DNA of 64,000 bases from Vagococcus teuberi (GCF_001870205.1 NZ_CP017267.1:236501-300500), one strand, 5' to 3'; positions 56,244 through 64,000 are shown, counted from the first letter of the stretch. The notes: generated by a model not told the origin, from the letters alone. A program made the numbers and translations.

Positions 56244-56281
56244 AAATGGTAAAGTATAGTTGACCAAAAAGGAGGGATTTG

Positions 56282-57184
56282 ATGGAGTCAGATTATGGAA
56301 AAGTAGTTCGTGACATACGACTAAACAAGGGATACTCACAAAAATACTTATATTCTGGGATTGTTTCTAAAACTTACGCTATAGATTTTGAAAAAGGACT
56401 GCATGATATGTCTGTGACAAAATTCATGGATGTATTAGCTAGGTTAGATATGGGGTATAAAGAGTTTAAGTTCATTGCTAATAATTATCAATCACCAGAA
56501 GAAATTACGAGTGATGTTTTAGTAGCGATTGCGGCAAATCGTGGAGACATTGAGACACTTAAAAAATTACAAACATATTATGATAAACCGAAAAGCGAAC
56601 AGGATAAGATACTAAAAGCGAGACTGAACCTGTTAATTTATTCCTATGAGGAGTCACAGTACACACATACTGAACCGGCTGTTTATAAAAAAGAAGATGT
56701 TGAGATACTAAAAAATTACTTAGTATCTATAGATTCTTGGACAATTAGCGAAAGTAATTTTTTCTTAAACAATGGGCATTATTTTGATTATGATACCTAC
56801 CGATTTTTGACGGAATCAGCCTTAAAACAATTGGAACGATATAATACATTTCAAGAAGCAATTAAGGTTAAAAGTTTTTTACTTTGTAATTTTTTAAGTA
56901 CAGCTATAGAAAATCAAGACTGGAACAGTTTAAAAAAGTATCGTGAATCGTTTTTTGATGTTACAAAAGATACAGGTGAAGGATTTCAACAACGAACCCT
57001 TTGCGTGCTGACATATAGTTTATATGATTATGTTATGACAAAAGATCAGACATTTTTGTTAAATGCAAAAAAGATAGAAGAGATGTGTTACTTGCTAGGT
57101 AGTGACTATCATCGTTTAGCGCAAGGTATGACTGATACCATTGAATTTTGTGAGAATATCGTATCTAATCAATTAAATAACTAG
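56282..57184 (+). CDS. Rgg/GadR/MutR-family transcriptional regulator
   Basis: The protein is 300 residues from ATG 56282 after AAAGGAGGG; a TTG one codon earlier is less suited. The N-terminal XRE-type helix-turn-helix (about 1-65, with L-N-K-G-Y-S-Q-K-Y-L) is followed by an all-helical TPR-like C-terminal domain (about 75-300), the layout of Rgg and MutR. Many Rgg proteins bind short hydrophobic peptides imported by Opp. No such peptide gene is visible in the flanking gaps. Likely controls the divergent MFS exporter. Confidence 0.85.
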   Translation: MESDYGKVVRDIRLNKGYSQKYLYSGIVSKTYAIDFEKGLHDMSVTKFMDVLARLDMGYKEFKFIANNYQSPEEITSDVLVAIAANRGDIETLKKLQTYYDKPKSEQDKILKARLNLLIYSYEESQYTHTEPAVYKKEDVEILKNYLVSIDSWTISESNFFLNNGHYFDYDTYRFLTESALKQLERYNTFQEAIKVKSFLLCNFLSTAIENQDWNSLKKYRESFFDVTKDTGEGFQQRTLCVLTYSLYDYVMTKDQTFLLNAKKIEEMCYLLGSDYHRLAQGMTDTIEFCENIVSNQLNN

Positions 57185-57271
57185 TTGATTAGTAAGAAAT
57201 GTCTCATTCATTTGACTCTTAAGCGGATACATGCCATACTTATAGATGAAAGAATTTAAATACATAACCGT

Positions 57272-57356
57272 CACAAAGGGGAGCTTCAAAGCTGAGAATG
57301 AGTGAAAACTCTAAACCCTCGAACCTGATATTGTTAATTCAAGCGTAGGAATTGTG
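57272..57356 (+). promoter_or_regulatory. TPP riboswitch
   Basis: The THI-box elements are all present: closing stem CACAA / TTGTG, AGGGGAGC, GCTGAGA near 57291-57297, ACCCTCGAACCTGAT (57315-57329), and TAATTCAAGCGTAGGAA. It lies 75 bp before thiT. The intervening bases include small hairpins near the ribosome binding site (TTGATT / AATCAA), so thiamine pyrophosphate probably lowers translation or transcription of the transporter gene. Confidence 0.93.
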
Positions 57357-57430
57357 TGAAGTGGTAGCAAGTAAGCACTGCTCTTTTGTTGATTGGTCAA
57401 GTATTAATCAATAATAGGAGGAGTTTTTTT

Positions 57431-57991
57431 ATGTCGAAAAGGTCAAGAATTATTTTAGAGGGGACGATTGTAGCTGCGCTATCTATGGCATTATCGTTTA
57501 TCCCGTTAAATATAGGAACAGGATTTTCTGTTTCTTTAGGTATGATTCCACTTACTCTCTTTGCATTACGCCGTGGAACTGTACCAGGAGTTTACGCTGG
57601 TCTTATTTGGGGATTATTGCACTTTTTAATGGGTCAAGTTTACTTCTTGACAGTATCACAAGTTATTATTGAATACATATTCGCTTTTGCAGCAGCAGGT
57701 TTTTCAGGTGTGTTTAGTAAAAAGCTACAAACAGCTTTAAAAACTAACCCATCAAGTGCATGGAAGTACGTTGTTTCAGGTACATTTTTTGGTACCTTGA
57801 TACGCTATATTTTCCACTTTATTGCCGGATTTATTTTCTGGGGTAAATATGCCATTTGGGGATTATCACCAGTGACTTACTCATTAGTAGCAAACGGGAT
57901 TAGTGGTTTCCTAACAGGGTTAGCAACAGTCATTGTGTTGTTACTCATATTAAACAAAAACAAAAGCTTATTTATGCCAAAAGATAACTAA
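57431..57991 (+). CDS. thiT: Thiamine ECF transporter S component ThiT
   Basis: The protein is 186 residues from ATG 57431 after AGGAGGAG; an upstream in-frame start at 57386 is rejected. Six-helix S component with ThiT features: A-A-L-S-M-A-L-S-F-I-P near residue 16, G-M-I-P-L-T-L-F-A-L-R-R-G near 35, W-G-L-L-H-F near 59, and Y-I-F-H-F-I-A-G near 124. The TPP riboswitch confirms the substrate. It needs the shared ECF module encoded elsewhere. Confidence 0.95.
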   Translation: MSKRSRIILEGTIVAALSMALSFIPLNIGTGFSVSLGMIPLTLFALRRGTVPGVYAGLIWGLLHFLMGQVYFLTVSQVIIEYIFAFAAAGFSGVFSKKLQTALKTNPSSAWKYVVSGTFFGTLIRYIFHFIAGFIFWGKYAIWGLSPVTYSLVANGISGFLTGLATVIVLLLILNKNKSLFMPKDN

Positions 57992-58097
57992 CTATGATAA
58001 AAAGATTCTTTTTAAAGGATATTTTTTTTGTTTAAAAAAGTGTTTTACTTAAACGAAATATTATAGAGGAAGCATTTTATGAGACGGATTCAGACCA

Positions 58098-58152
58098 TTT
58101 CACTTAGTGTAAATAAGTAAAAAGGTGATGAAAATTATTCACCTAAGTGAAA
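58098..58152. repeat. Nested inverted repeats before the truncated MFS gene
   Basis: TTTCACTTAG (58098-58107) and CTAAGTGAAA (58143-58152) pair perfectly, and AGGTGA (58123-58128) pairs with TCACCT (58139-58144) inside. They lie between a possible promoter and the start of the gene fragment, where an operator would sit. With 57992-58097, which shows only A/T-rich sequence and another GTTTAA / TTAAAC pair, this is the leader of a lost gene. Confidence 0.55.
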
Positions 58153-58164
58153 GTAGGAAGTATA

Positions 58165-58293
58165 ATGACAAAACAATTTAATAAACTTTTAGCGAGTCAA
58201 CTATTCTCAAGTTTTGGAAGTACGATTTATATTGTGTCGGTTATTAGCACTGTTTTAAACTGTACTGTGTGTTTGGATAATGTGGCTCTATAA
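58165..58293 (+). pseudogene. Truncated MFS transporter gene (first 30 codons or so)
   Basis: ATG 58165 after GTAGGAAG opens a 42-residue frame. Its first 28 or so residues (M-T-K-Q-F-N-K-L-L-A-S-Q-L-F-S-S-F-G-S-T-I-Y) look like the first helix of an MFS permease. It then passes into unrelated sequence and stops at 58293, next to the nrdF terminator. The rest of the gene is deleted. Translation of a short membrane peptide remains possible. Confidence 0.6.
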
Positions 58294-58296
58294 TTT

Positions 58297-58336
58297 AAAA
58301 GACTGATGAATCAAATTTTGATTCATCAGTCTTTTT
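58297..58336. terminator. Terminator downstream of nrdF
   Basis: AAAAGACTGATGAATCA pairs with TGATTCATCAGTCTTTT across a 6-nt loop, with T-runs on both sides. The nrdF stop codon follows directly. Confidence 0.9.
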
Positions 58337-59308
58337 TTACATACCGATTAAATAATCATTGTCATCCATTGCCTCAACGGTACCAAGTAAGTAACCATTA
58401 CCCACTTGTGAGAAGAAGTCATGGTTGCTTGTTCCTGTTGATAGACCATTCATGACGATTGGATTCACGTCACTTGCTGTATCTGGGAATAGTGGGTCCA
58501 TACCTAAATTCATCAACGCTTTATTGGCATTATAACGTAGGAATGTTTTTACTTCTTCAGTCCAACCTAATTTGTCATACAACAATTCAGTGTACACTTC
58601 TTCATTTTCATAAAGAGTGAAGAGTAGGTCATACATCCATTCTTTCATTTTTTCTTGTTCATCTTGACGTAGTTCATTAAAACCTAATTGGAATTTATAC
58701 CCAATGTAAGTACCATGAACTGACTCGTCACGAATGATCAATTTAATGATTTCAGCTACGTTTGCTAATTTATTGTTTCCTAAGTAGTATAAAGGTGCAT
58801 AAAAACCAGAGTAGAATAGGAATGTTTCAGCATAAACGTTTGCTACTTTTTTTTGTAAAGGAGAGCCATTTAAATAAATTTCATTAATAATCTCAGCCTT
58901 TTTTTGTAGCTGAGCATTGGTATTTGTCCACTCAAAAATTTCTTCAATCTCAGCTTTAGTATTTAATGTACTGAAGATGGATGAGTAACTTTTTGCGTGA
59001 ATCGATTCCATGAACTGAATATTATTTAAGACTGCTTCTTCATGAGGCGTACGGATATCTTTTCTTAAGGCTTCAATGGCACTTTCTGACTGAATCGTAT
59101 CAAGTAGTGTTAAACCACCGAAAACTAAGCCAATATTTTCTTTTTGAGCGTCATTAAAATTACGCCAGTCATCTAAATCATTTGATAATGGAATACGTGT
59201 ATCTAACCAAAATTGTTCAGTCAATTTTTCCCAAGTTGACTTATCAATAATGTCTTCAACAGCGTTCCAGTTAATTGCTTGGTAATAACTATTGTCTAAC
59301 GCAGTCAT
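58337..59308 (-). CDS. nrdF: Class Ib ribonucleotide reductase beta subunit
   Basis: A 323-residue ferritin-like radical subunit. It holds the dimetal site residues in the helices with D-T-I-Q-S-E-S-A, E-S-I-H-A-K-S-Y (Glu and His ligands), and R-D-E-S-V-H-G-T-Y-I-G-Y-K; the radical tyrosine is expected in the A-K-S-Y-S segment. It generates the tyrosyl radical used by NrdE. Last gene of nrdHIEF; RBS AAGGAGG. Confidence 0.96.
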   Translation of the reverse strand: MTALDNSYYQAINWNAVEDIIDKSTWEKLTEQFWLDTRIPLSNDLDDWRNFNDAQKENIGLVFGGLTLLDTIQSESAIEALRKDIRTPHEEAVLNNIQFMESIHAKSYSSIFSTLNTKAEIEEIFEWTNTNAQLQKKAEIINEIYLNGSPLQKKVANVYAETFLFYSGFYAPLYYLGNNKLANVAEIIKLIIRDESVHGTYIGYKFQLGFNELRQDEQEKMKEWMYDLLFTLYENEEVYTELLYDKLGWTEEVKTFLRYNANKALMNLGMDPLFPDTASDVNPIVMNGLSTGTSNHDFFSQVGNGYLLGTVEAMDDNDYLIGM

Positions 59309-59321
59309 TTATTACTCCTCC

Positions 59322-61490
59322 TTAAATAACACAGCTTTCACATTGATTACTTCCAATTTCTTCCTCGTCATCAGTATATGTACGAACGTAGTAAATTGAT
59401 TTAACACCTTTATGGAAAGCATAGTGACGTAAAATGTTTAAGTCACGCGTTGTTTGTTTTGTTGTATTAGTTTTCCATTCATACAAGCCTTCAGGTATAT
59501 CTGAGCGCATAAATAGAGTCAAGCTCATTCCTTGGTCGATGTGTTTTTGAGCTGTCGCATACACGTCAATGACTTTACGCATATCCATATCATAAGCAGA
59601 CGTGTAATAAGGCATAGTGTCATTTGATAAGAAAGGTGCTGGGTAATAGATTTTACCAATTTTCTTTTCTTGACGTTCTTCAATCAAACGAGTGATTGGG
59701 TGGATGCTGGCACTTGTATCATTAATATAAGAAATTGAGCCATTTGGTGCTACAGCTAAACGGTTTTGATGGTATAAACCAAATTCTTTAATAGATTGTT
59801 TCAATTCTTCCCAGTCTTTTGCTGTTGGAATAAAAATACCATCGAACAATTCTTTAACTTTATCAGAAGATGGTTTAATTTCTTCATTAATATATAGATC
59901 AAAGTACTCGCCAGTAGCGTATTTTGAGTTTTCAAAGTTATCGAATGATTCATTACGTTCTTTTGCAATATTGTTACTTTCAACTAAAGTCCAATAGTTT
60001 AATAACATGAAATACACATCTGTAAATTCTAATGATTCCTCTGAACCATACTCCATTTGATTTTTAGCAAAGTAAGTATGTAATCCCATGGCGCCTAAAC
60101 CAATTGTATGATTTAGTCGATTACCGTTTTGGATTGATGGAACCACTTCGATATCAGAAGCGTCTGTGATATAAGTTAAAGCTCTTGTCATTGTTTTAAC
60201 AGATTTTCCAAAGTCTGGACTATCCATTAAGTTAACGATATTTGTAGAGCCTAAGTTACAAGAAATATCTGTTCCAAGGACGTCATATTCTTGACGATCA
60301 TTAATGACAGATGGTCTTTGGACCTGTAAGATTTCAGAACACAAGTTACTCATAATGATTTTGCCATCAACAGGATTCGCACGGTTGGCAGTGTCAATGT
60401 TGATGATATAAGGATAACCAGATTCTTGTTGTAATTTACTAATTTCATTTTCTAAGTAACGAGCGTCAATTTTTTGCTTTCTAATGCGAGGATTCGCCAC
60501 TAAATTGTCATATTCCTCAGTGATATCAATGTAAGAAAACGGTACGCCGTATTCTTTTTCCACACTATATGGACTGAATAAGTACATGTCTTCATTGTTG
60601 CGAGCTAATTCGTAAAATTTATCCGGAACTAACAATCCCAGTGATAATGTTTTAACACGAATTTTTTCGTCCGCATTTTCTTTTTTTGTTGATAAGAACA
60701 TTTCAATATCTGGATGGAAAACGTTTAAGTAAACCACACCAGCACCTTGACGTTGGCCAAGTTGGTTACTATAACTAAAGCTATCTTCGAATAATTTCAT
60801 AACAGGAACGACACCACTTGCAGCACCTTCAAATCCTTTGATTGGAGCCCCTGCTTCACGTAAGTTTGATAGTGTGATACCAACACCACCACCAATACGT
60901 GATAATTGTAGCGCACTATTGATTGAGCGACCGATACTGTTCATATCGTCAGTCACTTGGACTAAGAAACAAGAAACTAACTCACCACGACGCTTACGGC
61001 CAGCATTTAAAAATGAGGGTGTCGCTGGTTGGTAACGTTGATGAATCATTTCATCTGCTAAACTCATAGCTAATTCTTCATTGCCATCAGCAAAATACAA
61101 AGCATTAAATGCTACACGATCTTCATAACGCTCTAAATATTGTGTGCCGTCATTTGTTTTTAAGGCATATTGAGAATAAAATTTATAGGCAGCCATAAAT
61201 GACTTAAATGTAAAGTTTTGTGATTCTAAGTAAGCGTATAAAGACTCAATAAATTCAATCGAATAATTGCTTAAAAAGTCTTCTTCTAAATAATCGTGTT
61301 CAGTTAAAAAAGATAACTTCTCTTCTATAGAAGAAAACTGTTTGGTATTTGGTTCCACATTTTCTTTAAAGAATGCATCTAGGGCTTCTTTATCTTTATA
61401 TAAGGGAATTTGATCGTTTACGGGGCGGTTGATTTCGTTGTTAAGTTCGAAATACGTTACATCAGTCAGGTCTTTTAGACTCAAATTCAT
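59322..61490 (-). CDS. nrdE: Class Ib ribonucleotide reductase alpha subunit
   Basis: A 722-residue catalytic subunit reducing ribonucleoside diphosphates. Visible: active-site cysteine in L-V-S-C-F-L-V near 173, N-L-C-S-E-I near 383, and the C-terminal redox pair C-E-S-C-V-I that takes electrons from NrdH. There is no N-terminal ATP cone, as expected for class Ib. Its start overlaps the end of nrdI by 29 bp, suggesting coupling. Confidence 0.96.
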   Translation of the reverse strand: MNLSLKDLTDVTYFELNNEINRPVNDQIPLYKDKEALDAFFKENVEPNTKQFSSIEEKLSFLTEHDYLEEDFLSNYSIEFIESLYAYLESQNFTFKSFMAAYKFYSQYALKTNDGTQYLERYEDRVAFNALYFADGNEELAMSLADEMIHQRYQPATPSFLNAGRKRRGELVSCFLVQVTDDMNSIGRSINSALQLSRIGGGVGITLSNLREAGAPIKGFEGAASGVVPVMKLFEDSFSYSNQLGQRQGAGVVYLNVFHPDIEMFLSTKKENADEKIRVKTLSLGLLVPDKFYELARNNEDMYLFSPYSVEKEYGVPFSYIDITEEYDNLVANPRIRKQKIDARYLENEISKLQQESGYPYIINIDTANRANPVDGKIIMSNLCSEILQVQRPSVINDRQEYDVLGTDISCNLGSTNIVNLMDSPDFGKSVKTMTRALTYITDASDIEVVPSIQNGNRLNHTIGLGAMGLHTYFAKNQMEYGSEESLEFTDVYFMLLNYWTLVESNNIAKERNESFDNFENSKYATGEYFDLYINEEIKPSSDKVKELFDGIFIPTAKDWEELKQSIKEFGLYHQNRLAVAPNGSISYINDTSASIHPITRLIEERQEKKIGKIYYPAPFLSNDTMPYYTSAYDMDMRKVIDVYATAQKHIDQGMSLTLFMRSDIPEGLYEWKTNTTKQTTRDLNILRHYAFHKGVKSIYYVRTYTDDEEEIGSNQCESCVI

Positions 61491-61842
61491 TCACTACTTT
61501 CTTAAAATTTTTTACATCTTCATCAGTTCCACTAAACTCAAAAGAAAAGACGAGAGGAATGTTGTAATCTTTGGCGATATCTTTTGCAGTAAACACAAAT
61601 AAGTCTCCAAAGTTTAGATTGCCACCACCAGCGACACCTAGTAAGTGCTCTTGGTTAGTTTTATACTCAATAAAATCGTTCACTACTTCTGTGACTTCTT
61701 TGTCATAAGTAGGAACGATCAATAGGTAATCTTCATTCATCTCATGAAAAGGATTTGTTGTGTCTATTTCATAAAATGGAAAATCTAGCTTATTAATAAA
61801 ACGTCTTGTCTGTCCGGTTAAAGAAAAAAAGACTAGCTTCAT
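61462..61842 (-). CDS. nrdI: Flavodoxin-like NrdI
   Basis: A 126-residue flavoprotein that supplies oxidant for assembling the dimanganese-tyrosyl cofactor of NrdF. The FMN-binding S-L-T-G-Q-T-R-R-F starts at residue 7, with G-V-A-G-G-G-N-L-N-F-G-D-L-F near 70 forming the second flavin loop. Two bp from nrdH and overlapping nrdE. Confidence 0.93.
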   Translation of the reverse strand: MKLVFFSLTGQTRRFINKLDFPFYEIDTTNPFHEMNEDYLLIVPTYDKEVTEVVNDFIEYKTNQEHLLGVAGGGNLNFGDLFVFTAKDIAKDYNIPLVFSFEFSGTDEDVKNFKKVVNEFESKRPD

Positions 61843-61844
61843 GA

Positions 61845-62078
61845 TTAAACCGCCAACGTTCTAAGTTGGTCAGGTCTAAACCCAACGATTGTCACGTTGT
61901 CATCCATTGTTTTTAAAACAGGCACGCTTTGGAATCCTTGTTTTTTTAGTGAATCAATATATTGGGGTTCATTGTCAATGTTGATTTCGTTAAATTCTAC
62001 ATTTTTTTGTGCTAAGAATTTTTTAGTCATTAAACATTGAGGGCAGTTATTTTTTGTGTACAGTGTGATTGTATTCAT
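61845..62078 (-). CDS. nrdH: NrdH glutaredoxin-like redoxin
   Basis: A 77-residue redoxin with the C-P-Q-C active site at residues 12-15 and the cis-proline stretch S-V-P-V-L near 52. It reduces NrdE using thioredoxin reductase. First gene of the operon; start ATG after GGAGG. Confidence 0.93.
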   Translation of the reverse strand: MNTITLYTKNNCPQCLMTKKFLAQKNVEFNEINIDNEPQYIDSLKKQGFQSVPVLKTMDDNVTIVGFRPDQLRTLAV

Positions 62079-62117
62079 GAGTATTTCCTCCTAATTTGTT
62101 CCCATAATATAAATACA

Positions 62118-62145
62118 AGTATAGCTTGAAATAAAAAAAAGTCAA
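62118..62145 (-). promoter_or_regulatory. nrdHIEF promoter
   Basis: On the minus strand TTGACT (62145-62140), a 16-bp spacer and TATACT (62123-62118) form a good sigma-A promoter about 40 bp before nrdH. Confidence 0.7.
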
Positions 62146-62152
62146 TAATTAA

Positions 62153-62199
62153 ACACTAGATATTGTGTTTAAATTATTGAAAGCCACTAGTTATTGTGT
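62153..62199. promoter_or_regulatory. Two NrdR boxes, 31 bp apart
   Basis: ACACTAGATATTGTGT (62153-62168) and CCACTAGTTATTGTGT (62184-62199) fit the NrdR box (ACA-C-W-ATAT-W-G-TGT type palindrome). Their 31-bp offset is three helical turns, the usual arrangement for cooperative NrdR binding. They lie immediately upstream of the -35 of nrdHIEF. Confidence 0.85.
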
Positions 62200-62478
62200 T
62201 TTAGGACGGGTATATTTTTTCGTTCATCTACAATCTATCTATGACAACAGTCTCTAGTATAGACATAGACATAACAAAAGTAAATAGGAAAAACATCGAA
62301 AAAATGGCAATTTTGTCGTGTGGTCGGACGAAACTCATAATCAGGGCACATTATGTTATCTATATAATATTAGATAGGATAAACGCTTTCTACAAATAGT
62401 AGACATTTTAAAATACATACGTTATATTAAATGAACAAGATGTTTATCCCTCATTTTTTACAAAGAGGAGTGAATAAA
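62200..62478 (+). other. Intergenic region between nrdH boxes and the next gene
   Basis: No gene found. Features: repeated TAGACATA at 62259-62273, an inverted repeat TATCTA-TATAATAT-TAGATA near 62357-62376 whose centre holds a TATAAT that may be the -10 for the following gene, and GAAAGCGTTTA (minus strand, about 62389-62379), which loosely resembles a cre site. Confidence 0.4.
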
Positions 62479-63066
62479 ATGAGAAGAGATGGTGGGGCAA
62501 TGATAAATGAACATTTAGAAGAAGCAAATCGTTTATTTGAAGAAGCGATGAAGGAATCAACTAATAAAATAAATACATTTGAAAAGACATTTTGGTATAG
62601 ACAATTAAGCTATTCAGAGCAAATGATATCACGACAAACGATACTGTATATTAGTGAGTACATGTTTGATTACCATTTTCAGACACTTAGTGAGTGGGAT
62701 GAAGTAGCTTTACAAGATATTTTACTAGATATTTTTCCTCATGAAATTGTGGCTGGACCAAAATTTTTTGAGAAAGCTGTCATTGTATTAGTCAAGTTTT
62801 TTGAATTTTTACACTATCACGAACAATACCCTCAAGGATTATCTCTTGCTAAAAAAACGAAAGGATTGTCCGATATGATATTAGTAGAAGTAGATTCATT
62901 ATTGCGTCATTCACCAGAAGAGAATTTATTATCACTAGGTGAGGAGTTGGGACTTGATACAAGTAGTTTAGATGATATTGATTTCTTATATAAATTAGCT
63001 GAGGCTATTCAAGAAAAAGATGCTCGTTCTCAACGCATTGTGCCTATAAAGACACGTAGAATATAG
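62479..63066 (+). CDS. Conserved-looking protein of unknown function
   Basis: The protein is 195 residues from ATG 62479, 9 nt after GAGGAG; an earlier in-frame ATG (62431) has no ribosome binding site. Soluble, mostly helical and acidic, with E-E-A-N-R-L-F-E-E-A near the start, a central aromatic-rich region (F-F-E-F-L-H-Y-H-E-Q-Y-P) and a basic tail (R-I-V-P-I-K-T-R-R-I). I do not recognise the family. Codon use matches neighbours, so it is probably a native gene, transcribed alone ahead of a tRNA. Confidence 0.75.
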   Translation: MRRDGGAMINEHLEEANRLFEEAMKESTNKINTFEKTFWYRQLSYSEQMISRQTILYISEYMFDYHFQTLSEWDEVALQDILLDIFPHEIVAGPKFFEKAVIVLVKFFEFLHYHEQYPQGLSLAKKTKGLSDMILVEVDSLLRHSPEENLLSLGEELGLDTSSLDDIDFLYKLAEAIQEKDARSQRIVPIKTRRI

Positions 63067-63122
63067 TATAAATTCTTGCGAGAAAAAATAACTAGTGATA
63101 TAATAATTTTGTTCATTTCTTA

Positions 63123-63195
63123 GGGCTGTTAGCTCAGTTGGTAGAGCAACGGACTCTTAATCCGTGGGTCATGGGTTCGAACCCCCTACAGCCCA
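63123..63195 (+). tRNA. tRNA-Lys (anticodon CTT)
   Basis: A 73-nt cloverleaf: acceptor GGGCTGT / ACAGCCC, D-arm AGCTCAGTTGGTAGAGC, anticodon stem CGGA / TCCG with loop CTCTTAA giving CTT, and T-arm GGGTTCGAACCCC. Discriminator A; CCA is not encoded. A terminator-like hairpin follows. Confidence 0.96.
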
Positions 63196-63205
63196 TTTTT
63201 AGAAG

Positions 63206-63254
63206 AAAAACGTTGATATATGCATTTGTTAAAATGCTTGTCTATCAGCGTTTT
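63206..63254 (+). terminator. Terminator after tRNA-Lys
   Basis: AAAAACGTTGATA pairs with TATCAGCGTTTTT (one mismatch) around an A/T-rich loop with inner pairing (GCATTT / AAATGC), followed by TT-rich sequence. Confidence 0.8.
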
Positions 63255-63369
63255 TTTATTTTATTAAGAGAGTAAGGAAATGAGATACAAATAATAGAAA
63301 AAGGTTTTTAGTACGTGAAAGAAGTCTTTAATGGTATAATAGGTTGTAAAGAGATGGAGGATGATGAGC

Positions 63370-63678
63370 ATGAAGAAATCAACAAAATGTGTCATGGCAG
63401 CAACTGGTATCGCTAGTGTTATCGTGATAACTAAATTAACAAAAAAAGGAATTGAAAAAACATCAGAGTCTGTGAATCGTTTGAAGTATAGATTACTAGT
63501 AAAAGATAAATTACAGGATAATCAAAATCTTTTAGCTATTGTAGATGATTTAGATGATGATGAGTTAAAAACAATGGTAAACGTCTTCGAACGTTTAGAA
63601 ACAGAGCCAACAGATCGTCATATTGAGTCTTACTTAAAATCAAAAATAGATGCAATAAAATCTCACAACAAATCATAA
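63370..63678 (+). CDS. Small protein with N-terminal hydrophobic helix, unknown function
   Basis: The protein is 102 residues from ATG 63370, 9 nt after GGAGG; two earlier ATGs overlap the ribosome binding site. Residues about 6-24 (C-V-M-A-A-T-G-I-A-S-V-I-V-I) form a membrane helix or signal anchor. The rest is charged and helical, with D-D-L-D-D-D-E-L near the middle. No family recognised. A terminator follows closely, so it is a single-gene unit. Confidence 0.7.
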   Translation: MKKSTKCVMAATGIASVIVITKLTKKGIEKTSESVNRLKYRLLVKDKLQDNQNLLAIVDDLDDDELKTMVNVFERLETEPTDRHIESYLKSKIDAIKSHNKS

Positions 63679-63705
63679 TAAAACAATTAAAATAACAGAG
63701 AACAC

Positions 63706-63737
63706 AAAAAAAGTTGAGAATGATCTCAACTTTTTTT
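63706..63737. terminator. Strong terminator
   Basis: AAAAAAAGTTGAGA and TCTCAACTTTTTTT form a perfect 14-bp stem with a 4-nt loop, 28 bp after the preceding stop codon. Confidence 0.92.
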
Positions 63738-63746
63738 GCTTCAGTA

Positions 63747-63782
63747 AGACTAGACTTTGTAAGGGAAGGGGAAACCTAGTCT
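63747..63782. other. Small inverted repeat in the final non-coding stretch
   Basis: AGACTAG (63747-63753) and CTAGTCT (63776-63782) enclose a purine-rich loop (AAGGGAAGGGGAAAC). The remaining 63783-64000 is A/T-rich with no gene I can support; it is probably the leader of a gene beyond the window. Confidence 0.35.
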
Positions 63783-64000
63783 AACGTCAATTGTTAGCCG
63801 AATAAATTAAATGAATTAATTTATACATTAATTTTAAGTCATATGTAGGAAAGTAACAATGAAAAAGGAGAAGATAGATAAATAACACAGATTATAATGT
63901 TTATAAACATTGATAAATCAACCAATCTAGACTTATCATTTTTTTCTTATACATATGCAAAATACCGAAATTAAATAAGTGATATTTACTGAAAATAATC

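Noticed and set aside
57185-57271. Short hydrophobic pheromone gene downstream of rgg
   Set aside because: No frame with start, ribosome binding site and hydrophobic C-terminus exists before the TPP riboswitch begins.
58081-58160. CRISPR-like or integron repeat array
   Set aside because: Only single inverted repeats are present, with no regular direct repeats and spacers.
63870-63900. Tiny frame M-K-K-E-K-I-D-K after AGGAAAG near the window end
   Set aside because: Only eight codons; the A/T-rich stretch gives such frames by chance.

Overview
The window is a chromosomal segment of a low-GC Gram-positive bacterium. The close spacing of genes, AGGAGG-type ribosome binding sites, T-box, THF and TPP leaders, an oppDFBCA operon of lactococcal order, an Rgg regulator, class Ib nrdHIEF and LmrCD/Efr-type exporters all point to Lactobacillales. 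Enterococcaceae, with Vagococcus as a good candidate, is my inference; no 16S gene is present to settle it. No phage, insertion sequence, CRISPR array or replication origin is seen. LAYOUT. 1-2.4 kb: end of a cell-wall sugar recycling cluster (BadF-family kinase fragment, anmK, RpiR/MurR-type regulator). 2.4-5.6 kb: a three-gene GtrA/GtrB/GtrC-like cassette for lipid-linked sugar transfer. 5.7-8.6 kb: a TetR regulator, a DUF2871 membrane protein and an HrtBA-like ABC transporter, tied together by two near-identical operator palindromes; this looks like a heme-stress module. 8.6-9.3 kb: decayed gene remnants. 9.4-15.2 kb: UPF0637, metG (interrupted by a 66-bp duplication carrying a stop codon), tatD, rnmV, rsmA and a vitamin-type ECF S component. 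15.2-18.9 kb: MsmK/UgpC ATPase, mgsA, a THF riboswitch with folT, a HAD nucleotidase and a LURP-one-type protein. 18.9-25.6 kb: a heterodimeric ABC exporter (one subunit carries an exact 72-bp tandem duplication next to Walker A), a nucleoside deoxyribosyltransferase, and two secreted cell-wall enzymes facing each other. 25.7-28.7 kb: T-box(Asp)-aspS and a YitT-family protein. 29-34.7 kb: oppDFBCA. 34.8-41.2 kb: rnc-smc-Cof hydrolase-ftsY. 41.2-51.4 kb: an inositol catabolism locus (iolR divergent from iolABCDE, a sodium symporter, iolG and an orphan PTS IIB-like protein). 51.5-57 kb: accessory genes (DUF6056 membrane protein, an unlisted 27-residue amphipathic peptide gene, CPBP protease, cytidine deaminase-like protein, MTA/SAH nucleosidase, and an MFS exporter divergent from an Rgg regulator). 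57.2-58.3 kb: TPP riboswitch-thiT and a truncated MFS gene. 58.3-62.2 kb: nrdHIEF with two NrdR boxes 31 bp apart. 62.2-64 kb: an unknown protein, tRNA-Lys(CTT) and a small membrane-anchored protein. HOW IT WORKS TOGETHER. Three ECF substrate-binding subunits (one niacin-type by resemblance, folate, thiamine) and the opp operon suggest a cell that imports vitamins and peptides rather than making them. The iol operon allows growth on myo-inositol, although no DKGP aldolase (iolJ) is encoded here. The most interesting items are the DUF2871/HrtBA/TetR module with its shared operator, the amphipathic micropeptide gene beside a CPBP protease, and two in-frame tandem duplications of about 70 bp (metG and the ABC exporter) that are either assembly faults or real microevolution.
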